DNA from: an uncultured Christensenella sp.
Lineage (GTDB): Bacteria > Bacillota > Clostridia > Christensenellales > Pumilibacteraceae
Direction: 5' to 3'
Assembly (NCBI GenBank): GCA_910579205.1
Contig: CAJTTD010000011.1
Coordinates: 1-64,000, forward strand
Length of the DNA stretch: 64,000 bases
The notes beneath the pieces were generated by a model. The model was not told the origin of the DNA, searched no databases, and worked only from the letters and a program-made list of their open reading frames with translations. A program made the translations under genes and the position numbers. Below are positions 50,870 through 61,194 of the stretch, one piece after another (positions within the stretch are counted from its first letter, which is position 1; each line of letters begins with the position of its first letter).

Positions 50870-51553
50870 TTATTTGTCGGTAAATGCCGCGCGGTAAATG
50901 CGCTCGGCTATTTTTTTCATGCCCGCGTCCGACGGGTGCGCCGCTACGCCCGCATGGTCAAACTTGCCTACGGCTTTCATTTCGTCCATATTGCCGAGAT
51001 CGTGTATTTGTGCGAAGCCGTATCCGTTGCTTTTCGCCATATCCTTGACGAGCGTATCGAACGGCTCGTATTCCCAAAACAGATCGGTAACGACGACGCG
51101 CGCGCCGTTTTTTGCAAAAAAGTCTATAAGCTGCATATAGTGCGGCATAAACTCCGCCGCGCGATCCAAAAGCCGCGCGTTCTCGCCCAGCCGTACTATT
51201 GCGATATCCGCGCCGAACGCCGCGGCTTTGCCGTACCGCTCGCCGAGCAACGCGTCGTTCCAAGAGCTTTCCCATTCGCTCATATTGCATACGCAGTACG
51301 ACGGTTTTTTGCCGTCGCGCTCGAGCATGCTCAAAAGAACATGCACATAATCGTTTTGCTCGCACGACGCCGCCATGCCGTAGTCGCCGAACCAACCGAT
51401 ATCGGTTTTTTTTCCGTGGCGTGTTATCGAATTGCCCAAAAACAGCAGTTTTATGTCCGCGTCGTCTCTATGCGAAACGAACACGCACTCGTCGGAGGCG
51501 AGCTGTCCTTGCGCGGGCACGTCGTTACGCAGCAGATCTTTTTGTATCTTCAT
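50870..51553 (-). CDS. SGNH/GDSL-type hydrolase
   Basis: The 227-residue protein starts at 51551-51553 (ATGA overlap with the ADP-ribosylglycohydrolase gene stop). LLFLGNSITRHGKK is the GDSL-type block with the nucleophilic Ser, WFGDYGMAAS and IVRLGENARLLD follow, and FDHAGVAAHPSDAGM carries the Asp-x-x-His pair near the end. Such enzymes remove acetyl or other acyl groups from sugars or glycans. It lacks a signal peptide, so it acts in the cytosol on an imported compound. Confidence 0.85.
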   Translation of the reverse strand: MKIQKDLLRNDVPAQGQLASDECVFVSHRDDADIKLLFLGNSITRHGKKTDIGWFGDYGMAASCEQNDYVHVLLSMLERDGKKPSYCVCNMSEWESSWNDALLGERYGKAAAFGADIAIVRLGENARLLDRAAEFMPHYMQLIDFFAKNGARVVVTDLFWEYEPFDTLVKDMAKSNGYGFAQIHDLGNMDEMKAVGKFDHAGVAAHPSDAGMKKIAERIYRAAFTDK

Positions 51554-53115
51554 TTCGCGTTGTCCGCCAAAAGCGTTACGGGCACATATTCGCGCTCGCC
51601 TCTGCCGTTTACCGATATCTCCATTACAAGATCGTACCTTCCGCGGTTTATGTCGTGCGGAACGAACTCGAACGCGCACGACCGCGTATGCGTGGTCTTG
51701 CTGCCGTGCCAATGCTCGAGCCCCACGCAGCATTCCGCGCTCGATACGGTCTCCCAATCTTGAGGCAATCCCAACAGCCTAACGGTCAAGTACTGCGGCA
51801 AATACAACTTGTTGCAAAGAGTTATATCTATGCGCTTTTTAACGCCGTTTTCCACAGCAACAAAATCGTCGCCGTACTTGACTTTTACCGTAAGCCCCGA
51901 AAAATGATACCGCGCGGTGTGCGGGCTTTCTTTAAGCAGCTCTTTGAAGTTTTCTTGTTGATAGGGATAGAATGCGTTTTCGTCGTACGCCAAGCTATCG
52001 GCCGCGACGACGGCAAAGTCGTTTTCGTTAAATTCCGCGCGCTCGGAAGAGACGGCGGGAAACTGTTTGATCACGCGTTCGCACAATGCGGACACCGTTT
52101 CGGGTATATTCAAAAGCAAGTCGGGGCGAAGCGAGCATACTGCGATCTTGTCCGAGCAACCGTTTTTCCACTTGTCGGGGATATTCGCCGCGCCGCACGT
52201 TATGCCGAGTATCGCGCCAAGCGTTCCCGCCGTGCAGTCGGTGTCCTCGCCGCAGTCTACCGCTATGCATACCGATCTGCCGAAATCTCCGCCGCCGTAC
52301 AGCCAGCCGATAAGCACTATGCCTATGCTCGCGGGCGCGTCGTAGCCGTGAACGGCGCGGGGTATATCCTTGTCCTTTTTTTGCACGGGGCATTTGCCGC
52401 TCGCGGGAACGAGCGATGTGCCTTGCCACTCCCCGCCTATCTCGCCGAAGCTCGACGGCTCGGCAATGAGCAGTTTTTTGCGCGCCGTCTTAAAGTCGTC
52501 GCCATTTTTGTAGCTTTCGCGCACGACCTCTACGGCATGGCGCACGCCGCACTTTTCGGGCAGATACGACAAACCGATATTTATGAGCTTGTCGGTATCG
52601 CTCTCGAAAAACGCCGCCGACTGTACCGCCGCGGTAAACACCGCCGCGTAAATGCCTTCGCCGCTGTGATCGACGCACGCGTCGTAGTATGCGTAGTTTG
52701 CCGCGAGCGCGGGGTTGCCCGCGCAAAGACACGCCCATATCTCCGTGCGTATCCACGCGCCGTTGCTCTCGCGGTTTTCGTTGCGCAAATGCCCCGAGAG
52801 CGGCGGAACTACGCCCATTCTATAGTTGTTCGCGCCCGTGCCGTATTCTGATATCACCGACGATACGTAGTTTTCCCAATACCGCGCCAATACGTGCGAA
52901 TCTATATTTTTGCCTTCATGCTCGACGGCGGACAGCCAAGCGAGCTGAAGATCCACGTCGTCGTTGGGAACGGGCGACGAAACGTCTTGCATAAACCCGT
53001 CTATGTCGTACACTCCGCGATAGCATTCAAACGGCGCGCCCAGCGTGCCGCCTATGTTTTTGCCGATATAGCAACCGTATACCTTGTCGCGGTATGTTTT
53101 AAAATCGATCTTCAT
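51550..53115 (-). CDS. ADP-ribosylglycohydrolase-family protein
   Basis: The 521-residue protein starts at 53113-53115 behind CGGAGA. The DraG-like features are YGCYIGKNIGGTLGAPFE, PNDDVDLQLAW (first metal Asp pair) and CGEDTDCTAGTLGAILG (C-terminal metal Asp block). Family members cleave ADP-ribose from arginine or related N-glycosidic bonds, but many bacterial ones in carbohydrate loci probably act on other glycosides. It is longer than DraG, with an extra beta-rich tail of about 150 residues. As first gene of an operon with a GDSL esterase and a trehalase-like enzyme, a glycosidic role is more likely than protein de-ADP-ribosylation. Confidence 0.85.
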   Translation of the reverse strand: MKIDFKTYRDKVYGCYIGKNIGGTLGAPFECYRGVYDIDGFMQDVSSPVPNDDVDLQLAWLSAVEHEGKNIDSHVLARYWENYVSSVISEYGTGANNYRMGVVPPLSGHLRNENRESNGAWIRTEIWACLCAGNPALAANYAYYDACVDHSGEGIYAAVFTAAVQSAAFFESDTDKLINIGLSYLPEKCGVRHAVEVVRESYKNGDDFKTARKKLLIAEPSSFGEIGGEWQGTSLVPASGKCPVQKKDKDIPRAVHGYDAPASIGIVLIGWLYGGGDFGRSVCIAVDCGEDTDCTAGTLGAILGITCGAANIPDKWKNGCSDKIAVCSLRPDLLLNIPETVSALCERVIKQFPAVSSERAEFNENDFAVVAADSLAYDENAFYPYQQENFKELLKESPHTARYHFSGLTVKVKYGDDFVAVENGVKKRIDITLCNKLYLPQYLTVRLLGLPQDWETVSSAECCVGLEHWHGSKTTHTRSCAFEFVPHDINRGRYDLVMEISVNGRGEREYVPVTLLADNAK

Positions 53116-53178
53116 GATGTTCTCCGAATTTATACGTTTAAGATGTCTCTGCTCACGCGGCAGCCGCCCCGTACGACG

Positions 53179-53212
53179 AGTATACATTATGCAACGCTGT
53201 TTGTACAGCGTT
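53179..53212 (-). promoter_or_regulatory. Promoter and operator of the ADP-ribosylglycohydrolase operon
   Basis: Minus strand: TGTACA (53202-53207), 17 bp, TATACT (53179-53184). The perfect inverted repeat AACGCTG/CAGCGTT (53193-53212) overlaps the -35, a likely repressor site. Confidence 0.7.
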
Positions 53213-53418
53213 TAAATTTCTTTTTTAAAAGAATATCGCCGCCGACACAAAATGCGTCGCGTCGATAATTCTTTGGGTAGGAGGAAAATTTTTGTTTAAA
53301 ATACGTTGAGCGCGTTCCGCATGCCGCCCGCAGATACCCGCGGACGGCAAACGTTCGCTATATGCAAAGCGATAAAGCTTTGCCGTATGGAGAGAGAGAC
53401 TGATTTACTCGGCTTTTA
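53213..53418. other. Intergenic region between carbohydrate operons
   Basis: It holds hairpins GCAAAGC/GCTTTGC and a GC stem around 53330-53350 but no gene or clear U-tract terminator. It lies between the giant lipoprotein gene stop and the next promoter. Confidence 0.5.
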
Positions 53419-56400
53419 TCAAGCCTTTTTTGCGCCGTACAGCGAAGTGAAGTATATCGTTGCGCCGTTGAGGTTCATGAATCGGAATTTGAAAAGCTCC
53501 ATTCTATGTTGCGCCAAGCCATTGCCTTGCCATTGCGTCATGTCGTTGAATTTATCGGCGGCAATGGTTACCTTGGTCCACTGACCTTTTACCAAACCGG
53601 TATCGCCGGTCCACTCCGTGCCCGACATCGCAGACTTACTTGCATAATCCAGCTTGCCCGTCGCATTTTCGGCGTCCGTCCATACGTAGAAGTACAGCTC
53701 GGAGTACTTGCGGATATCGCGAATATTGACTGCCGACGCATCGACCGATACGCTGATATCGTCTTTGTTTACGATAAGTTTTGCGGAGCCTGTTTTATCG
53801 ACCGTCGCGTCCGTGCCGTCATAATTCTTTTCGGTAGACCACGTACCCGATCCGATGCCTTTGCTGACGTCGATGACTTTATTATTATAATCGCTGTACT
53901 TTGTAAGTTTAACGGACGAGATGTATACGGTATCGCCGACGTTAAAGCCCATTAAACGGAACACCCACTTCCCACCGTAATAGTCGGGAGTATTAGAGGT
54001 ATTCAATCCTAACTGAACCTTCGTCCACGCTCCTGCTGTCAAGCCCAGATCGCCGTACCAATGGGCGCCCATTTGCTTGTCGCTGCCCGTGGTGTATGCG
54101 TAGAACTCGATCAAATCGTAATCGCCGAAGTCGAACGCAAGATATGCGTAGTCGCCGTTATCGTCTGTTTCTTTGACCGTGATCTTTGCAGAGCCTATGT
54201 CGGCACCGTGCTTTTGCTCGGTCGTGTACTCAACGGTCGCTTTATTCCCGTTCGCTTCCAAAGTTTTCGACGTGAACTCTTGACTGGGCGTAAACACCGT
54301 GCCGGTGTCGGGTTGCAAACGATATGTAACTATCTTGTTCGCACAGCCGTCGGCTTTGTAAACGGCATTGATCACTTGCGCGCCTTCGTAATCAAGAGTT
54401 ACCGCGCCGTTGATCACCCGAATAGTTTGACCGACTTGATTTTCTACGCGATCGATGGATATCGTCTTGCTGTCGTTTCTGTTGCCTAACCAGTCCGCAA
54501 CATACGCGTCCGTGGGTATCTTAAACTCACTGCCGGATTTGTAGAATATAGTTTCTTGCGGTCTGTCTATCACGATCTCGCCGTAGTTCTTGAACACGTC
54601 GTTTCTGTACAAGTCTACTTTCTGCTTGCCGGTAATGAACTCGATATTGGAAAGAGTTCCGTTTACGGGGCCTTTACGTTCGCCAATGCCGAACGAGTTT
54701 CCAGTTACTTCAAATCCCGCAAATGACACAGTGCCGACATGCCAGCCTTGATCGGTCGTTAAGTGGCGGATATACATGTCTATCTTGTCGCCTTGACGGA
54801 CGTATACCACTCTTACGGGACTTTCGGACGAATTGCGCAAGACTTGCCGCAACGCTTCGGGCAACTCCTCCACGATACTCATTTGTTTCCAATTACCGCC
54901 GTATCCGCCGAATTTGCGCGAGCTGTTGTCGCTGTGCATTTCCACGCCGAGGATCTGATCCGATCCGCCGACGTATGCGCCAAAGTAGTTCCAGCCCGTT
55001 TTAGGCAAAGTCATGTCGTAACGCAATATCCACTGATCGCCTTCGCCTACTTTGTACACTTGGGCGTCGTTTCCTACGGTCTTGTAGCCGTCGTCTACAT
55101 CGCCCCAAGTCATGTCGTCGGCGTTAGTCGCGAACTTGACGGAAACGGTGTGCTTATCTTTGGTCGCTATAAACATGTTGCCGCCGATGGGCTTGCCGTC
55201 AACTACGAAGCAGTCGAATATCTTGCCCGAAGGGATAGTGCCGTTGTATTCGAGCTTGATCTCCTGTTCGCGGTTGTACACTGTTTTGCCGTCGGCAGTA
55301 GCTATGCCCGCGCCCAGCTCTACGGTGGATTTTTCGTAAGGCACGCCGTACAGCGAAGTTACCCACATAACGCTGCCCGCTTTGCCGCCTTCTACGCTGT
55401 AAGCAAACTGCTTTGCGCCGTTTTCCCAAACGCTCTTTTCGTCTATGTTCTGCGGCGCTTTACTTCTGTTAAACGATACCTTTACCCATTTATAAGCCTC
55501 GGGCGCGGTATCTCTGCACCACCATCCGCCTATATTCTTGAACGCGTTAGCGTCGGTAACGTATACATAGAAGTATATCTCTTTGTAATCATCGAGATTT
55601 TCGGAGGCGGCGGCAATGGCATTGTCAAAGGCAAACGCGCATTCGCCTTCGTTTAACGTTACTTTGAGCGTGCCGTCCGTTTTGATCGCGCCGTCTACGC
55701 CGTTGTAAGTAACAGCGGTATCGTACTCGATCTTACCGGGCTTCCATTTGTTTTCCTTTTGATACACAACGCCGCCGTTGCCCGTGATAACGCTTACGTT
55801 GTTGATCTCGACGTTGCTGCCGGCGACGCGAGCGGCAAATACGGGTTCTACGCTGTGCGTGTCGCCGTCGGCGGTAAACGTATTGCCGTCGATAGCAGTT
55901 CCGTCCACTTTAAAGCCTTTGCAATACTGCCCGTCGGGCGCTTTGCCGTTCCAAACCACGGTAACGCTGCTGCCTTTGGCGACGTCTATCGTGTCTTTAT
56001 TCCCTTCCGCAGTAGCAATGCCTTCGGCAAGAGTTACGGTGCTCTTTGTAGCATATACGGCGGCTACGTCGTGCGTAGTCTTTGTAACCGTCATGACGTT
56101 GCCGCTTATGGGCGTGCCGTCCACGGTAAGGTGCAAGAACATTTTGCCTGCGGGCGCGGGATCGGGAGTAAGCGTTACCCAATCGCCGAGCGACACTTGC
56201 GTGAGATCTGCTTTACAGTCGGTAAGATTCAATTTAGCAACGTACTGCGCCATATACAGCGCGACTTTTTCCGCGCCGGCAACACCGCGTATATTAGTAT
56301 ACGTATGTTCGCCGAAGGTGTTGTCGCGACGTTCGCACAGACCGAATGTGTTATCAACGCCGAGCGAAGCGTGGTTTACCGTAGTAAAGTATTGCGTTTG

Positions 56401-58185
56401 CCCGTCTTTCGTGAAGAACACTTTTATCTTGTCGCCGTCGCGCGCATAAGTGATAGTCAAGGGGTTTTGTTCGGTCGCGCCCATAAACATATCCTTAACG
56501 CCGTAAGGATTGAATTCGGGGAAGTTTTTATCCCAAGGCGCGCCGTAGCCGGCGAATTTGACTCCGTTGGTGAAGCCGTTATTGAACTCGAAGCCGATCA
56601 ATTTTTCCGCTCCACCGACATAAAGACCTATATAACTGTTGTCTTTTACGTCGTACACGTCGTACGAGATCACCCATTTATCGCTGTCGCCGATCTTTTG
56701 AGTCCACACCGTGGGATCCATGGAAGGATCGCGCGTGAGATGTTTTTCGACCTCGCCCCACGTCATGTTGTCTTTTGTCAGTTCGCCTTCAACGTACCGC
56801 ACTCCAATCTTGTATTCGGCGGTATCGGGAATAGTAAAGCTGTCGCCTATAACGGGCTTGCCGTTTACCGTGAAGCAGTCTATCGACATGCCTTCTTTGT
56901 CCGCCGCAGAAAACGCCACGGTGTCGTTTACATAATACTTGGTAGCGGCGAGCGTTACGTCCTCGGAAGCCGCCGATATATTGGCGCGGACCTTGGGCGT
57001 AGCCGTCATTGCGGAGAAGTAAACGTTGCCGTTGGGAATGACTTTTTGATCGTAATCGAAGACTATGCGCACGGTCTGACCGGATATATCGGTCATGCCT
57101 ATGAACTTGCGGTTATCCGACGACTTGTTGCCGTCCGTGCCGCCCCAGTTGCGCGTAGACCAAACGACCTTTGTCCATGCGCCTTTTGCGCAGCGCGTGT
57201 CGTTCCACCACATAGAGCCTACTACGATATCCTCTTCTGTTTCGTTGTACACCCACATTTCGAGCGTTTCGTACTCGGAAAGGTCGATGACCGCGGGGGT
57301 GTGGATATATACAAGCCCTTCGTTCCAGCGCGTTGCCTTTTGTCCGTTGAACGAAACCTTATAAGCTCCGCCGTCCGTGCCGTGCACTTTCGCGCCCTCT
57401 TCGTCCTTGCCTACAAACTCGCCGCTGTACAAATTCGGCTCGTATACGCTCGCTTGACGCGCGCCGAACTCTTCGTCAAAGTACGCCACTTTGTGCTCTA
57501 CATAGTTTTGCGGTCCGTCGATGTTGCGCTCGTAAAAATACTCGTTGGCGTTGCCTACGGCGTCTTCGACATGGATGAGTATGCGGTACTTGCCCGAAGC
57601 GTGCGTCGCCGCAAAGCTGTCGCCGTCTATAAGGGCGACGTCCGTTTCCGTCTTGTTTTCGTCGTCGGCTATGTGCGATACCTTTTTCCAGCACTTGGAA
57701 GCTACGTAATCGCCCGAAAGCGTATAGCTCGGTATGCGATAGGTATTGCCTCTTATATAGAACGACGGAAGTCCGCTCGCATTGAAGTTTATGGTAGGCG
57801 CGGTCCTATCCGCAAAGTCTATAGACACTACGGCGTCTTCCACGTTTTCCGAATTGACCGTATAGGTAAACTCGTAAACGCCCGCATCTTCCACAAGCAC
57901 CGAGTTGTTTGTTACATTCAAGCTCTCGCCGCTCGCATTGGTTACCGATTCGAGTTTTACGGTGTAACCCGCGAGTATGAGTCCGTACTCGTTGATAACG
58001 TCGTATTTGGGGCTGACATATGTGCCGAGTTCCGCCTCGAGCGTTTGCGGTACGTTTATAAATCCTACGATCTCCGTACCCGACGCTTGTTTTTTGCAGC
58101 CCACAAGCGCGACGCCCGCCGAGCTGACTGCCACGACCGTTACGAGCGCGGCTATACATTTTTTGCGCCGATCGTTGTTTTTCAT
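53419..58185 (-). CDS. Giant multidomain surface lipoprotein
   Basis: The 1588-residue protein starts at 58183-58185, eight bases after AAAGGAG. Residues 1-30 are a lipoprotein signal (VALVGC). Two large homologous modules can be seen, beginning MTWGEVEKHLTRDPSMD and MTWGDVDDGYKTVGND, both with YVGG and FGGYG/FAGYG segments followed by FFTKDGQ/YIRHLT-type strands; these look like concanavalin-fold carbohydrate-binding domains. Around them are repeated units with YFYVYV-like beta strands and Ig-like pieces. It is the last gene of the ABC sugar-uptake operon, so it probably captures a polysaccharide at the surface. No glycosidase active site was recognised. Confidence 0.78.
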   Translation of the reverse strand: MKNNDRRKKCIAALVTVVAVSSAGVALVGCKKQASGTEIVGFINVPQTLEAELGTYVSPKYDVINEYGLILAGYTVKLESVTNASGESLNVTNNSVLVEDAGVYEFTYTVNSENVEDAVVSIDFADRTAPTINFNASGLPSFYIRGNTYRIPSYTLSGDYVASKCWKKVSHIADDENKTETDVALIDGDSFAATHASGKYRILIHVEDAVGNANEYFYERNIDGPQNYVEHKVAYFDEEFGARQASVYEPNLYSGEFVGKDEEGAKVHGTDGGAYKVSFNGQKATRWNEGLVYIHTPAVIDLSEYETLEMWVYNETEEDIVVGSMWWNDTRCAKGAWTKVVWSTRNWGGTDGNKSSDNRKFIGMTDISGQTVRIVFDYDQKVIPNGNVYFSAMTATPKVRANISAASEDVTLAATKYYVNDTVAFSAADKEGMSIDCFTVNGKPVIGDSFTIPDTAEYKIGVRYVEGELTKDNMTWGEVEKHLTRDPSMDPTVWTQKIGDSDKWVISYDVYDVKDNSYIGLYVGGAEKLIGFEFNNGFTNGVKFAGYGAPWDKNFPEFNPYGVKDMFMGATEQNPLTITYARDGDKIKVFFTKDGQTQYFTTVNHASLGVDNTFGLCERRDNTFGEHTYTNIRGVAGAEKVALYMAQYVAKLNLTDCKADLTQVSLGDWVTLTPDPAPAGKMFLHLTVDGTPISGNVMTVTKTTHDVAAVYATKSTVTLAEGIATAEGNKDTIDVAKGSSVTVVWNGKAPDGQYCKGFKVDGTAIDGNTFTADGDTHSVEPVFAARVAGSNVEINNVSVITGNGGVVYQKENKWKPGKIEYDTAVTYNGVDGAIKTDGTLKVTLNEGECAFAFDNAIAAASENLDDYKEIYFYVYVTDANAFKNIGGWWCRDTAPEAYKWVKVSFNRSKAPQNIDEKSVWENGAKQFAYSVEGGKAGSVMWVTSLYGVPYEKSTVELGAGIATADGKTVYNREQEIKLEYNGTIPSGKIFDCFVVDGKPIGGNMFIATKDKHTVSVKFATNADDMTWGDVDDGYKTVGNDAQVYKVGEGDQWILRYDMTLPKTGWNYFGAYVGGSDQILGVEMHSDNSSRKFGGYGGNWKQMSIVEELPEALRQVLRNSSESPVRVVYVRQGDKIDMYIRHLTTDQGWHVGTVSFAGFEVTGNSFGIGERKGPVNGTLSNIEFITGKQKVDLYRNDVFKNYGEIVIDRPQETIFYKSGSEFKIPTDAYVADWLGNRNDSKTISIDRVENQVGQTIRVINGAVTLDYEGAQVINAVYKADGCANKIVTYRLQPDTGTVFTPSQEFTSKTLEANGNKATVEYTTEQKHGADIGSAKITVKETDDNGDYAYLAFDFGDYDLIEFYAYTTGSDKQMGAHWYGDLGLTAGAWTKVQLGLNTSNTPDYYGGKWVFRLMGFNVGDTVYISSVKLTKYSDYNNKVIDVSKGIGSGTWSTEKNYDGTDATVDKTGSAKLIVNKDDISVSVDASAVNIRDIRKYSELYFYVWTDAENATGKLDYASKSAMSGTEWTGDTGLVKGQWTKVTIAADKFNDMTQWQGNGLAQHRMELFKFRFMNLNGATIYFTSLYGAKKA

Positions 58186-58206
58186 ATCATTTTCTCCTTT
58201 ATTCAA

Positions 58207-59778
58207 TTATTTAAGGGCGTCGAGATACGTGTTCCAGTTGTCTTGCAAGCCTTTTTTGCACGTACCGAGCAAACTATCCGCCGTAGTACCGTTGTACAGT
58301 TTGGCGTCGGGACCGTTGGCGTTGACGAGGTCGCCCAAGCCGCCGCGATACACCATTTGAGATTTGTTGTGAGGGAAAATGGGTATCATGTCCGAACCGA
58401 ACGCATCCAGCCGCGAGCGAACGAAATCGCTGACCGCTATCGTTTCGTCGGGAACATAGCAAGGATAGCACAAGCCTTTAAGCTCTTTTGCTATGATCTT
58501 TTGCGCGCGATCGGAGTACAAGTACGTGAGGAACTTTTTGGCAAGTTCTTTCTTGTTGGTAGGACGGTTGGCGGGTATGCCTATCGGGTAGTTGGGCGTT
58601 GCGGTGTAGCCCATGAGCCGTGCTTGGCGCACCGTTTCAAAGTCCTCCGCGCTGACGCCGGTTACGGACGTTTCGCCGTTATCGACGGCTTCTACAACTT
58701 CCGCAAGTTTTGCGTCATTGCTCACCGTGGGAAGTTTGTTTACTATTTCGCTGACAACGGGCGCTCTCATCATGCCGATGTCGGTCGGGTGCGAAAGAAG
58801 GTAGGACGACATCTCGTTTTCCAGCCAGTCGCCGTTTACCATGAACGCCACTTGCTTTTTGTCGTCTACAAAGCCGCCGCCCAAAAACGCGCGTTGCGCT
58901 TCCTCAAACGTCATGCGGCTCGCAAGCGAGTGCGAATAGCCGTTTTTGCTCGATAATAGGCGCGACAGCGTTTGTAACGAGTATTTGCGTCCGTCGGAGT
59001 CGTTGATCTCCACGCCCTGTTTCCAGTCTTGCGTCGTTTCGTCCCAATACTCGCCGTACCAATAATGCTCGAACGACTCCAAACCGTCGTACTGCGCCCA
59101 CCAAACCGTGCCCAAATAGTCCCAGTTGTAGTTGATGCCCGTCGCAAGTCCTACGGTGTAATATCCCTTTTGTTTGAGCTGATTGCCCATTGTGAACAAT
59201 TCGTTAGTTGTGAGGGGAAGTTCCCAGTTGCCCTCTCCGAACGCATTGTCCAGAGTGTCTGCGTTATAGCAGATAGCCGACACCGAGTTCTGCGAGAACA
59301 TTTGATAATATTTGCCGTCTTTTGCTTCGATGTAATCATACAGCGATCGGTTCATTTTGTCCTTTATCGCTTTATCTTCGCCATCGAACGTCGAATTGTA
59401 CACCGATGTGATGTCCTCCAACATTTTGGCGTCTTCCGCTTGATACATGTTGAGCAGCGGCATAACGATATCGTATTTTTCGGTGCCGTTGATGAGGAGC
59501 GATTGTATCTCGTTAGCGGTATAGCTCGGCTCCCACTTTACGGTTTTGCCCGTGAGCGCTTTAAAGTCCGACGAAAGGAGCTTGTTGGTCTCATTGCCGA
59601 AACCGCCCGCATAATAGTGCACGGTTATGCTGCTCGCCAAACCGTCCTCTCCCACTTCGCCGGGATCTTCGGGCGGAACTATAGGTCCGCGTCTTACAGG
59701 TCCGCATGCGGCAAGCGCGCTTACCGCCATCAACGCGCCGAGAGCGGCGCATACCGATTTAAAATATTTTTTCATCAT
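58207..59778 (-). CDS. ABC transporter sugar-binding lipoprotein
   Basis: The 523-residue protein is a type 1 extracellular solute-binding protein. Residues 1-25 form a lipoprotein signal (ALAAC). SSITVHYYAGGFGNETNKLL opens the mature domain, later FMVNGDWLENEM and NYPIGIPANRPTNKKELAKK are typical of carbohydrate-binding members. AAGGAG precedes two consecutive ATGs; the second (59775) has the better spacing. Two permease genes are in the same operon, giving a CUT1-type importer without an ATPase gene nearby, as is common when a shared MsmK-like ATPase is used. Confidence 0.92.
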   Translation of the reverse strand: MMKKYFKSVCAALGALMAVSALAACGPVRRGPIVPPEDPGEVGEDGLASSITVHYYAGGFGNETNKLLSSDFKALTGKTVKWEPSYTANEIQSLLINGTEKYDIVMPLLNMYQAEDAKMLEDITSVYNSTFDGEDKAIKDKMNRSLYDYIEAKDGKYYQMFSQNSVSAICYNADTLDNAFGEGNWELPLTTNELFTMGNQLKQKGYYTVGLATGINYNWDYLGTVWWAQYDGLESFEHYWYGEYWDETTQDWKQGVEINDSDGRKYSLQTLSRLLSSKNGYSHSLASRMTFEEAQRAFLGGGFVDDKKQVAFMVNGDWLENEMSSYLLSHPTDIGMMRAPVVSEIVNKLPTVSNDAKLAEVVEAVDNGETSVTGVSAEDFETVRQARLMGYTATPNYPIGIPANRPTNKKELAKKFLTYLYSDRAQKIIAKELKGLCYPCYVPDETIAVSDFVRSRLDAFGSDMIPIFPHNKSQMVYRGGLGDLVNANGPDAKLYNGTTADSLLGTCKKGLQDNWNTYLDALK

Positions 59779-59793
59779 TTATCTCCTTTTATA

Positions 59794-61140
59794 TTAAATT
59801 TTGATGGGAACTACGAACACGCCTTCTCCCGACGGGATCTCGAGCGTGAGCTTGTTGTCTCTTACTTCGTAGACTTTTCTTTTGCCGTTTGCCCAGACGA
59901 GCGCGCGGTTGCAGTCCTTAAATTCAAGTTTGACAACGTCTTCCAAGTCGTCGGTAGGCATTGTAAAGTTGGTTATCATAAGCGCGTCTCTGCCCTCGTC
60001 GTCATTGAACTGACCGATGAGCGTGTCTTGCGTTGCCGAAACATTGTTTACGCATTTGAGTTCGGTGAGTTCTTTATGGAATCCGAACGAATTGTTTTCG
60101 TACTCCTCGTCGTCTTCGAGGTTGTACGTGCCCTTGACGGACATTGCGCCGTCCCAGTCGAACGACAGATACACGTGGTCGAAGTCGGCTATCTCCGCAT
60201 TGACTTCTTGCGCCCAGTAGTACGAAGAGGTGGGAGTGCAAGACGTTTCGTATTCCACGCAGCCGCCGCCGAAATCTTCTATAAACGACTTGCGGTATGT
60301 GAAGTACGTGTAGCCGTTTATGCCGAACGCCATATCCGTATAGATTTGGAACGTAAAGTCTTTGCGGCTTTGAATATCACGGCATATCGAACTGCTGTAA
60401 TTCTGTATGAACATGTGGAATTCGCCGTCGTAATCTTTTGCATAGTTGGCGTACACCGCCATCGTGTGCAACCACCGCGTATCCAAAGTATACACGCCGC
60501 GCGTTTCGAGCAGCGGATAAATATCCGTAGAGAATATCTTTCTGCCGTCTATCTTGGATAAGACCTTATTGTAAAACTTTTCCACATAATCTTCGGTCGT
60601 CGTCCACGCATTGTCGCCGATGTTGTTGGAGGGGTTGCCGTTTACGTACAATGTCATGTCCTTATCGGCATACAGTTCATTATAAGACTCTATCATTGCG
60701 GCAACGCTGTCGAAGTTGTTTATATGCGGTTCGTCCCAAACGTTTATCATATCGACGGCGGGATACACGCTGTAATCGGTCATATCCGCGGGCTTGTTTT
60801 CGCCATTGCCTAATGCAATATCGTTGCCGACTATCGCTTTAAGTCCCACTTTTTCGCAGTGACGGAGCTGATCCAAATATGCTTCGGTGCCCTTTGTTGC
60901 CATCGATCCGTCGATGAACATGTGCGTAAGACCCATGTCTTTCGCCATTTTGTAATCGGCTTCGGTGTTGATTGGAACGTCCCAACCGCCTACCCACATC
61001 GACTTATTGTCTTCCCATTCGGGATAGGTCTCTTCGCCGTAAAGCGGCGCGCCGCCCCCGCCGCCGGTACATGCAGCGAGCGAAAACGCGGTAAACACCG
61101 CCGCCGCTGACATAAATCCGATCTTTTTGAAATTTTTCAT
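59794..61140 (-). CDS. Glycoside hydrolase-like TIM-barrel lipoprotein
   Basis: The 448-residue protein has a lipoprotein signal (SLAAC, Cys24) and a Gly-rich spacer. The mature part looks like a TIM barrel similar to clan GH-A hydrolases: MFIDGSMATKGTEAYLDQLR, AIVGNDIALGNGEN and MINVWDEPHINNF, where Glu137 after WD is in the position of the acid/base. A second catalytic Glu is not obvious to me, so it may bind rather than cut sugar. It lies between the SBP and the permease genes of the uptake operon, with GGAGG before the ATG. Confidence 0.72.
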   Translation of the reverse strand: MKNFKKIGFMSAAAVFTAFSLAACTGGGGGAPLYGEETYPEWEDNKSMWVGGWDVPINTEADYKMAKDMGLTHMFIDGSMATKGTEAYLDQLRHCEKVGLKAIVGNDIALGNGENKPADMTDYSVYPAVDMINVWDEPHINNFDSVAAMIESYNELYADKDMTLYVNGNPSNNIGDNAWTTTEDYVEKFYNKVLSKIDGRKIFSTDIYPLLETRGVYTLDTRWLHTMAVYANYAKDYDGEFHMFIQNYSSSICRDIQSRKDFTFQIYTDMAFGINGYTYFTYRKSFIEDFGGGCVEYETSCTPTSSYYWAQEVNAEIADFDHVYLSFDWDGAMSVKGTYNLEDDEEYENNSFGFHKELTELKCVNNVSATQDTLIGQFNDDEGRDALMITNFTMPTDDLEDVVKLEFKDCNRALVWANGKRKVYEVRDNKLTLEIPSGEGVFVVPIKI

Positions 61141-61194
61141 ACGATCCTCCGAGTTTTTTGTTTTTTTAGTATGCGCTTTGCGCTATTTTTTGTT

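Noticed and set aside
55759..58956. A 1065-codon forward open frame
   Set aside because: It is antisense to the giant lipoprotein and solute-binding protein genes, has unnatural composition and no ribosome site; GC-rich third positions leave the opposite strand open.
59029..60561. A 510-codon forward open frame opposite two lipoprotein genes
   Set aside because: Antisense shadow with Arg/Val/Tyr bias and no ribosome site.
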